Assembly: GCA_029982105.1 (NCBI GenBank)
Contig: JARRCQ010000117.1
Coordinates: 1-5,802, forward strand
Origin: Candidatus Atribacteria bacterium
GTDB taxonomy: Bacteria > Atribacterota > Atribacteria > Atribacterales > Caldatribacteriaceae
DNA length: 5,802 nt
Direction: 5' to 3'
The position numbers and the translations under genes were made by a program. Of the stretch, positions 1-3,824 are shown piece after piece. The stretch's first letter is position 1. Each line of letters starts with the position of its first letter. The notes under the pieces are model-generated. The model had not been told where the DNA came from. It did no database searches and worked only from the letters and a program-made list of their open reading frames with translations.

Positions 1-758
1 GAACTTTTTACTTAGGAGACCGCCTTCTCTCTGGTGCTAAAGAATTTTTGCAGATTATTTCTGAGCAAGGCAAAGATTTTTGCTTCCTAACTAATAACTC
101 TTCTCACAACTCCACTTTTTATGCTCAAAAGTTAAGAAAAATGGGGCTTTTAGATTTTCCTTCTCATAAAATTGTTACTTCTTCCCAAGCTACTATTTTT
201 TATCTTTCCCAAATAAAAAGTTGTCCCCGAGTTTATCTTTTAGGCACTTCAGAGTTAGAGATTGAGTTTTTGCAAGCTGGCTTTACCTTGGTACAAAAAG
301 ATCCGGATTTTGTAGTTTTGGGATTTGACACTAACTTAACCTATCAGAAGATAAACCTAGGCTGTCAGTTTATAAGAAAAGGAGCCCCCTTTTTTGCTAC
401 TCATCCTGATTTAAATTGTCCTACTGAAGAAGGACCAGTAATAGATGCCGGGTCTTTTATAAAGGCCATAGAAGCTTCTACCGGTTGTTCCCCTAAGATA
501 TTCGGTAAGCCTTATCAGGAAATGATAGAATATATTTTGCAGAAAACTAAAACCAAAAAAGAAGAGGTGGCTATTATTGGAGATCGCCTCTACACTGATA
601 TCGCTATGGGGAAAAAAACAGGAATTACCACTATTTTAGTTCTCACCGGGGAAACAAAAGAAGAAGATATTAAAAATTCTCCCTGGCAACCTGATTTCAT
701 TTTTGCCTCTTTAGAAGAAATAAACAACTATTTCAAAAAGGAGATAAAAAATGTCTGA
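1..758 (+). CDS. HAD-superfamily subfamily IIA phosphatase (NagD/AraL type), 5'-truncated by the window edge
   Basis: Cytosolic Mg-dependent phosphatase, probably acting on a small sugar or glycerol phosphate. The frame is open from base 3 and gives 251 visible residues. It begins TFYLGDRLL, which is the sequence that follows the nucleophile in the DxDGT motif of this family, so only about 10 residues including the catalytic Asp are missing. A TTG at 48 lies inside the conserved region and is not the start. Counting from the first whole codon, motif II is FLTNNSS (Thr near 30), the motif III Lys is in FGKPYQEM (near 169), and motif IV is IIGDRLYTDIAMG (Asp near 194 and 199). The middle part, with GFDTNLTYQKI, ATHPDLNCPTEEGP and a following DAGSF, matches the C2 cap of subfamily IIA. 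The stop overlaps the next gene's start by 8 bases. Family assignment is firm; the substrate is unknown. AraL-like is preferred because of the AraM-like neighbour. Confidence 0.9.
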   Translation, partial: TFYLGDRLLSGAKEFLQIISEQGKDFCFLTNNSSHNSTFYAQKLRKMGLLDFPSHKIVTSSQATIFYLSQIKSCPRVYLLGTSELEIEFLQAGFTLVQKDPDFVVLGFDTNLTYQKINLGCQFIRKGAPFFATHPDLNCPTEEGPVIDAGSFIKAIEASTGCSPKIFGKPYQEMIEYILQKTKTKKEEVAIIGDRLYTDIAMGKKTGITTILVLTGETKEEDIKNSPWQPDFIFASLEEINNYFKKEIKNV

Positions 759-2079
759 AAAACTTTTCTTTTTTGCTGAAGGTGCTACTTTCCTTTGCCA
801 ATGCGGGAAGGTGCATCATATTCCCACTCAAAAAACTATATTAGGAAAAGAAGTACTACCTCGTATTCCTCAAATATTATCAGAACTTAATTTAGGAAAA
901 AAACTTCTCCTCCTTTTTGACCATAATACCTATGAAGCAGCGGGGAGAGAAACAGAAAATATTCTAAAACAAGCAAACTTTGAAGTTATATCTGTTTTAT
1001 TGGAAAAACCTCCTGAACTAAAGTACTTAGAGCCCGATGAAAAAGCTCGAGAACGTATCGGTTCTTTTCTCTTTCATGAACCCGATTTTATTGTAGCCGT
1101 AGGTTCAGGAGTAATAAATGATTTAGCTAAATTTGTAGCTCATCGGATAAAAATTCCGTATGCCGTGGTAGCTACTGCTCCTTCTATGGATGGATATTCC
1201 TCTCCTGGAGCTCCTATGTTGGTTGGAGGATACAAAATAACTTATGATGCTACTCCTCCTTGTGCTATCTTCATGGATCTGGAGATTCTGTCTCAAGCTC
1301 CCCTTCCATTGATTCAATCCGGTTTTTCTGACCTATTGGGAAAAATTACCGCTAATGCTGACTGGGTGATGAGAAATATTTTACAGGGAGAATACTTCTG
1401 TGAATATACCTGGGAATTGGTAAAAGGGGCTCTGGAAATATTAAAAGAAAGAGCGGAAGAAATAGGAGAGAGAAAAGAAGAAGCTATTTATGCTCTCGCA
1501 GTAGCTCTCCTTAATTCCGGTTTCAGTATGACTATGGTGGGAGATTCTCGTCCTGCCTCTGGTGCAGAACACTCAGTTGCTCATTATCTGGAGATGATGG
1601 CTCTACATCGAAAAATAGACCCCTCTCTTCACGGATTGAGAGTAGGGGGAGCAACGGTTATTATTAAGAAGATGTATGACCGTTTTTTACAAGAACTGGA
1701 AGGAATAGACTGGAACGGGAGCAACAACTACTCTCTAAAAAATCAGGAGGAGGAGCTAAAGCTCCATTTTGGTCCACTATTTCCTTTCATAGAAAAAGAT
1801 GTCCAGGAAAAATTAAAATGGGATAGAGAAGAAATAGAAATAGCTAACCCCTCTTTTTTATCTCAGCAAGCACAGAATAAGCTATCGGTTATCCTTGACC
1901 CGGCTTCTTTGTTGCAAAAAGCCCAAGCTCCCCAAGCTTTGAAGGAGTTAGGATTTTCAGATACTCTTATTAGAGAAGCTTTGTTTTTCTCCCGTTTTGT
2001 AAGAAAAAGAATAACCATCCTCGACTTATTAGGAAAGGCAGGGCTTTTAGAAGAATATATCGATTACGCTCTATCTTGA
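751..2079 (+). CDS. araM: AraM-type sn-glycerol-1-phosphate dehydrogenase [NAD(P)+]
   Basis: Predicted cytosolic metal-dependent dehydrogenase interconverting dihydroxyacetone phosphate and sn-glycerol-1-phosphate. It has 442 residues, a usual bacterial AraM length. The N-terminus carries a CxCGKxHH motif (Cys16, Cys18) seen in AraM homologues. A Rossmann-type nucleotide site is at 116-124 (AVGSGVIND), followed by a substrate-region stretch, ATAPSMDGYSSPGAPM, at 141-156. Likely metal ligands are Asp194 (GFSDLLGK), His274 (SGAEHSVAH) and His294 (SLHGLRVGG), which fit the Asp/His/His set of the glycerol dehydrogenase superfamily. The C-terminal part ends with an IRxRxTILDLLGKAGLLEEY-like block typical of AraM. 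The ATG start is supported by AAGGAG at 738-743, seven bases upstream inside the preceding phosphatase gene. The gene overlap implies translational coupling, and a hairpin terminator follows the stop. The alternative is another iron-type polyol dehydrogenase of the same superfamily; the AraM match over the whole length makes that less likely. Confidence 0.88.
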   Translation: MSEKLFFFAEGATFLCQCGKVHHIPTQKTILGKEVLPRIPQILSELNLGKKLLLLFDHNTYEAAGRETENILKQANFEVISVLLEKPPELKYLEPDEKARERIGSFLFHEPDFIVAVGSGVINDLAKFVAHRIKIPYAVVATAPSMDGYSSPGAPMLVGGYKITYDATPPCAIFMDLEILSQAPLPLIQSGFSDLLGKITANADWVMRNILQGEYFCEYTWELVKGALEILKERAEEIGERKEEAIYALAVALLNSGFSMTMVGDSRPASGAEHSVAHYLEMMALHRKIDPSLHGLRVGGATVIIKKMYDRFLQELEGIDWNGSNNYSLKNQEEELKLHFGPLFPFIEKDVQEKLKWDREEIEIANPSFLSQQAQNKLSVILDPASLLQKAQAPQALKELGFSDTLIREALFFSRFVRKRITILDLLGKAGLLEEYIDYALS

Positions 2080-2100
2080 TGGTTGCTGAGTTAACCATAA

Positions 2101-2136
2101 TAGTGTTCAGAAAAAAAATTTTGGGATATGATGAGA
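2101..2136 (+). repeat. Dispersed intergenic repeat, copy 1 (diverged)
   Basis: This copy lies 21 bases after the araM stop. It shares 17 bases, ATAGTGTTCAGAAAAAA, with copy 3 at 3702-3750, including the identical ATAG before the core. Its A run is two bases longer, and downstream only TTT, TGGG-like and ATG-like segments can be aligned. It faces copy 2 in inverted orientation across the redoxin gene. Confidence 0.55.
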
Positions 2137-2144
2137 TGAACGCC

Positions 2145-2185
2145 TAAGGGGCACTCTTCTAAAGTGCCCCTTATAGTTTTATTTA
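2145..2185 (+). terminator. Rho-independent terminator after araM
   Basis: A perfect 11-bp inverted repeat, TAAGGGGCACT (2145-2155) and AGTGCCCCTTA (2163-2173), encloses a 7-base loop and is followed by the T-rich tail TAGTTTTATTT. It starts 65 bases after the araM stop. On the - strand the hairpin also lies beyond the redoxin stop, but no T tract follows there, so it is probably efficient only for the phosphatase-araM transcript. Confidence 0.8.
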
Positions 2186-2237
2186 ATGAGAAAGCAAGCT
2201 ATTTCTTTATCTCTGTTTCTTGCCTTCTCATTCATAA

Positions 2238-2834
2238 TTACAAAAGATATTGATATAAAAGAGATTCCAATTCGCTTTCCGAAACAGGATTTATCAAAGT
2301 ACGTTGGATTTCTCCTTTTTCATTTAAGAAAAGGAAGGATGGAACTCCTTTTCCTACATACTCTGTTTGCACCTTCCCGTAATTATCAATTAGAACCGGG
2401 AAGGTCCAATTATACTTATTAACAAAATTAGTTCTAATTATTTGAGTATATTCTTCCGGAGAAGTGATTAAACTTCCAGAACCATGGTTTTCGTTTACTG
2501 CTACTCCTAAAACTACCAACTCCTCCTGGTGTCGGCTATAAATTCTCTGGATGGTGGGAGCTTCTTCCTTACAATAAGAACAATAAGATTTAAAGAAAAA
2601 TACTAAAACTGGTTTTCCTCGAAACTCGCGAAGGGAAACTTCTTCTCCATCTAAGTTAGGAAGAGTAAAATTAATTCCGCTATCTACTGGTGTTTCTGTA
2701 GGTGCAGGTGTAGGATTTGGATTTTCTGTGGGCGTAGGAGGAAAAATAGAAAAGTTAGAGCATCCTACTACTCCAAAAAGAAGAGAAAAAACTAAAGTAA
2801 CGATAAACCACTTCAACCAGTTTCCTTTTTTCAT
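2238..2834 (-). CDS. Thioredoxin-fold (TlpA/ResA-like) membrane lipoprotein
   Basis: A 198-residue thiol-disulfide oxidoreductase predicted to act on the outer face of the cytoplasmic membrane. The N-terminus has two Lys, a hydrophobic stretch at about residues 9-24, and the lipobox GVVGC, with Cys25 as the likely lipidated residue. A Pro/Thr-rich linker (about 31-50) joins the anchor to a redoxin domain. That domain shows INFTLPNLDGEEVSL, the strand VLVFFF, the active site Cys85-Ser-Tyr-Cys88, and the cis-Pro loop GVPSFLFL (Pro165), all typical of the TlpA/ResA/AhpC-TSA fold. The start is backed by AGGAG (2843-2847 on +), 8 bases upstream. The gene is convergent with araM and divergent from tRNA-Gln. 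Nothing here shows the partner: cytochrome c maturation genes are absent, and general thiol reduction or a peroxidase-like role are both possible. Confidence 0.88.
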   Translation of the reverse strand: MKKGNWLKWFIVTLVFSLLFGVVGCSNFSIFPPTPTENPNPTPAPTETPVDSGINFTLPNLDGEEVSLREFRGKPVLVFFFKSYCSYCKEEAPTIQRIYSRHQEELVVLGVAVNENHGSGSLITSPEEYTQIIRTNFVNKYNWTFPVLIDNYGKVQTEYVGKGVPSFLFLNEKGEIQRTLINPVSESELESLLYQYLL

Positions 2835-2871
2835 AATCTAAGCTCCTCTCTTAATACCTTGAGTAGTAACA

Positions 2872-2877
2872 ATTATA
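2872..2877 (-). promoter_or_regulatory. Candidate -10 box for the redoxin lipoprotein gene
   Basis: On the - strand this reads TATAAT, 37 bases before the ATG, giving a predicted transcript start near 2865. No good -35 hexamer sits at 16-18 bases; the nearest is GAAAAT or GGAAAA around 2895-2901. Either the promoter is weak and needs an activator, or the box is fortuitous. Confidence 0.45.
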
Positions 2878-2905
2878 TAACATAAACACGCTCAATTTTC
2901 CAAAA

Positions 2906-2935
2906 GTACAGAAAATTATTGAAATTTTTCTGTAC
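2906..2935. promoter_or_regulatory. Inverted repeat upstream of the redoxin gene
   Basis: GTACAGAAAATT (2906-2917) and AATTTTTCTGTAC (2923-2935) form a 12-bp inverted repeat with one extra base and a 5-base centre. It lies just upstream of the expected -35 region of the - strand gene, where an activator or repressor site is plausible. It is not followed by a T run on either strand, so it is not a good terminator. The arms resemble the dispersed repeat core GTTCAGAAAA. Confidence 0.5.
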
Positions 2936-2944
2936 CAATATGGT

Positions 2945-2994
2945 CTTAACATTACTCATAAGTTTTTTCTGAACATCTAGGAAGAATTTTCAAA
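2945..2994 (-). repeat. Dispersed intergenic repeat, copy 2
   Basis: On the - strand the core (2975 to 2945) begins TGTTCAGAAAAAAC and ends with GTAATGTTAAG. It matches copy 3 at 28 of 31 positions without gaps, and the three differences are all transitions. Both copies also have TTTGAAAAT 9-10 bases before the core (here 2994-2986), so the related segment is about 50 bases. It points toward the redoxin gene and lies about 67 bases upstream of its candidate -10 box. Confidence 0.75.
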
Positions 2995-3009
2995 CAGTCT
3001 CCAGTCCGA

Positions 3010-3038
3010 TTGACAACCTTTTTCTGCTTTTATATAAT
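3010..3038 (+). promoter_or_regulatory. Consensus sigma-70 promoter of tRNA-Gln
   Basis: TTGACA (3010-3015) and TATAAT (3033-3038) are both perfect hexamers with an optimal 17-base spacer. The predicted start is near 3045, about four bases before the mature tRNA 5' end, so the leader would be very short. Confidence 0.88.
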
Positions 3039-3048
3039 AAGAGAGCTT

Positions 3049-3123
3049 TGGGGCGTGGCCAAGCGGTAAGGCAAGGGACTTTGGATCCCTTATTCGGAGG
3101 TTCGAATCCTCCCGCCCCAGCCA
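3049..3123 (+). tRNA. tRNA-Gln (anticodon UUG)
   Basis: Complete cloverleaf. The acceptor stem TGGGGCG (3049-3055) pairs with CGCCCCA (3113-3119). The D stem is GCC/GGC (3058-3060 with 3070-3072). The anticodon stem AGGGA/TCCCT (3074-3078 with 3086-3090) holds the loop CTTTGGA with anticodon TTG at 3081-3083. The T stem GGAGG/CCTCC (3096-3100 with 3108-3112) holds the loop TTCGAAT. The discriminator is G3120 and CCA is encoded at 3121-3123. The UUG anticodon reads CAA and, by wobble, CAG. No clear T-tailed hairpin immediately follows, and no second copy of the tRNA 3' end, as an integrated element would leave, is seen in the window. Confidence 0.97.
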
Positions 3124-3240
3124 ACTTGTTCCTTTTATAGCCTTTTTGGTTACAGCATCCTGCAAAACCTGTTAAATAGCTTAGCTAAAAACCCAAGATT
3201 ATTATCCGCGGAGAAAGTTTTTATTCTTCTTTACTAGTCT
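3124..3240. other. Spacer after tRNA-Gln, nothing recognisable
   Basis: No gene, Shine-Dalgarno-led start or strong hairpin is seen. The stretch includes the 8-base palindrome TTAGCTAA (3181-3188) and CCGCGG (3207-3212), then becomes T-rich from about 3218 and leads into the hairpin array. Confidence 0.5.
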
Positions 3241-3262
3241 TTGTTCTTTTGTTTTTTAAAAT

Positions 3263-3275
3263 TTACGCCGTAGGC
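3263..3275 (+). repeat. 13-base direct repeat, left copy
   Basis: TTACGCCGTAGGC is identical to 3486-3498. Both are preceded by TTGTTCTTTT (3241-3250 and 3473-3482). It contains a short GCC-GTA-GGC dyad. Confidence 0.75.
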
Positions 3276-3324
3276 ACGCTGGAGTGTTGTTCTCCAGCGT
3301 ACTGGTGGATATTTTCCCACCAGT
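3276..3324. repeat. Two abutting perfect hairpins
   Basis: Hairpin 1 has the arms ACGCTGGAG (3276-3284) and CTCCAGCGT (3292-3300), a 9-bp stem with a 7-base loop. Hairpin 2 begins at the next base: ACTGGTGG (3301-3308) and CCACCAGT (3317-3324), an 8-bp stem with loop ATATTTTC. Neither has mismatches, and no base separates them. Confidence 0.85.
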
Positions 3325-3351
3325 AGTATTTGTCTTTTTCCCTTTGCTTTT

Positions 3352-3375
3352 GGGGGTTATAAGGGGGTTTACCCC
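3352..3375 (+). repeat. 24-base G/C-run motif, copy A
   Basis: The pattern is five G, TTATAA, five G, TTTA, four C. The second G run and the C run can form a hairpin with a TTTA tetraloop, and the first G run could compete for the same C run. It is identical over 24 bases to 3445-3468. Confidence 0.85.
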
Positions 3376-3400
3376 ACTGAAGGATGCTTTTCCCTTCAGT
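3376..3400. repeat. Third perfect hairpin, homologous to hairpin 2
   Basis: The arms ACTGAAGG (3376-3383) and CCTTCAGT (3393-3400) give an 8-bp stem with loop ATGCTTTTC. Compared with hairpin 2, the two central stem bases GT changed to AA and their partners AC changed to TT, so pairing is retained. Flanking bases (CAGTA then TTTGTCTTTT) are shared by both units. Confidence 0.85.
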
Positions 3401-3444
3401 AAGATTTTGTCTTTTATATTGTTATTTGCATTTTATCTTTTAAT

Positions 3445-3468
3445 GGGGGTTATAAGGGGGTTTACCCC
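3445..3468 (+). repeat. 24-base G/C-run motif, copy B
   Basis: Identical to 3352-3375, with one further C at 3469. It lies 93 bases downstream of copy A. Confidence 0.85.
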
Positions 3469-3485
3469 CTTATTGTTCTTTTCTC
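3452..3485 (+). terminator. Terminator-like hairpin at the end of the array
   Basis: ATAAGGGGG (3452-3460) and CCCCCTTAT (3465-3473) form a perfect 9-bp stem with a TTTA loop, followed by the T-rich TGTTCTTTTCTC. It could end transcription from the tRNA promoter or of an array RNA. It overlaps repeat copy B, so termination may be incidental to the repeat. Confidence 0.5.
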
Positions 3486-3498
3486 TTACGCCGTAGGC
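3486..3498 (+). repeat. 13-base direct repeat, right copy
   Basis: TTACGCCGTAGGC is identical to 3263-3275 and closes the array. A degraded third version, TTATGTCGTAGTA (9 of 13 identical), is at 3552-3564. Confidence 0.75.
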
Positions 3499-3701
3499 TG
3501 TATTTTCTCTGTGGCCTTTATTTCTTTTGTTTTTTTTAAGTTTTCTTAATCTTATGTCGTAGTAACAGTTAACTGCAGTGAAATCTTGTGGTTGACTATG
3601 ATATCTCACTTAAACTTATATGATTGGGTTTACAGTATTTAGAGGATATAGTTTAATCTACCAGAAAGTTAGTAGTTATTCCTTTCTGCCAATTTGTCTA
3701 T
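3499..3701. other. Non-coding spacer between the array and the groEL upstream region
   Basis: No gene is seen. The first third is T-rich. The palindrome CAGTTAACTG lies at 3566-3575, and a 7-bp inverted repeat CAGAAAG / CTTTCTG at 3662-3668 and 3682-3688. TTGACT (3592-3597) has only a poor -10 match (TTATAT, 3616-3621), so I do not call a promoter. No groES-like frame precedes groEL. Confidence 0.5.
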
Positions 3702-3750
3702 TTTGAAAATCTTATATAGTGTTCAGAAAAAATTTATGGGTAATGCTAAG
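3702..3750 (+). repeat. Dispersed intergenic repeat, copy 3
   Basis: TTTGAAAAT (3702-3710) is followed after nine bases by the 31-base core at 3720-3750, which begins TGTTCAGAAAAAAT and ends GTAATGCTAAG. It differs from copy 2 only by three transitions in the core. It points toward groEL and ends 36 bases before the groEL -10 box. Confidence 0.75.
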
Positions 3751-3752
3751 GT

Positions 3753-3780
3753 TATAAAGGGGTGTTTATTTCCCCCTATA
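3753..3780. promoter_or_regulatory. G/C-run inverted repeat over the groEL -35 region
   Basis: TATA-AA-GGGG (3753-3762) and CCCC-C-TATA (3772-3780) are inverted around TGTTTATTT. With the preceding GG it reads as a diverged version of the array's 24-base motif (GGTTATAA, G run, TTTA, C run). It covers the place where a -35 box for the groEL promoter should lie, so it could be an operator. This is inference from position only. Confidence 0.45.
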
Positions 3781-3783
3781 GTC

Positions 3784-3792
3784 TGTTATAAT
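3784..3792 (+). promoter_or_regulatory. Extended -10 promoter of groEL
   Basis: TGTTATAAT fits the extended -10 form TGnTATAAT, which explains the lack of a good -35 hexamer (best is TTTATT, 3765-3770). The predicted start is near 3799, giving a leader of about 26 bases that includes the Shine-Dalgarno AAGGTGA (3812-3818). No CIRCE element (TTAGCACTC and its complement nine bases apart) is seen between the tRNA and groEL. Confidence 0.65.
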
Positions 3793-3824
3793 CCTTTATA
3801 TTGGGATGAGGAAGGTGAAAGTGA

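Larger units (their letters stand above)
3241..3498. repeat. Tandem hairpin / G-C-run repeat array in T-rich DNA
   Basis: In order, the array has: TTGTTCTTTT, the direct repeat TTACGCCGTAGGC (3263-3275), hairpin 1 (3276-3300), hairpin 2 (3301-3324), a T-rich spacer containing TTTGTCTTTT, a 24-base G/C-run motif (3352-3375), hairpin 3 (3376-3400), a second T-rich spacer containing TTTGTCTTTT, a second identical 24-base motif (3445-3468), TTGTTCTTTT again (3473-3482), and TTACGCCGTAGGC again (3486-3498). The unit of hairpin, T-rich spacer and G/C-run motif is thus present twice (3301-3375 and 3376-3468). Stems are GC-rich while spacers are nearly all pyrimidine on the + strand. It could be an untranslated structured RNA, a chromosomal repeat family or a remnant of a mobile element. 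No protein role is supported. Confidence 0.8.

Noticed and set aside
1123..1317. A - strand frame inside araM.
   Set aside because: It is fully contained in a well-conserved gene on the other strand, with Ser/Arg-rich shadow composition.
2145..2173. A bidirectional terminator serving the redoxin gene too.
   Set aside because: No T run follows the hairpin on the - strand, so only the + direction is supported.
2186..2422. A + strand frame of 78 codons after the araM terminator.
   Set aside because: It is mostly antisense to the 3' part of the redoxin gene, has no clear ribosome site and resembles no known family.
2977..3165. A - strand frame of 62 codons containing GREDSNLRIRDPKSLALPLGHAP-like sequence.
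   Set aside because: It is antisense to tRNA-Gln. This peptide is the familiar false translation of tRNA genes on the opposite strand.
3124..3262. A tRNA-associated integration site (attL/attR).
   Set aside because: No second copy of the tRNA 3' end and no integrase gene are present in the window.
3284..3496. A 70-codon + strand frame starting GTG, hydrophobic, with GVIRGFTPL occurring twice in frame.
   Set aside because: It lies wholly within the hairpin array, has no usable Shine-Dalgarno, and the repeated peptide is just the translation of the 24-base DNA repeat (93 bases apart, so in frame by spacing). T-rich DNA alone gives Phe/Leu-rich translation.
3241..3498. A CRISPR array or integron attC-like site.
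   Set aside because: The repeats are few and unequal with spacers of different size and no cas or integrase gene; the hairpins lack attC-type conserved core sites.
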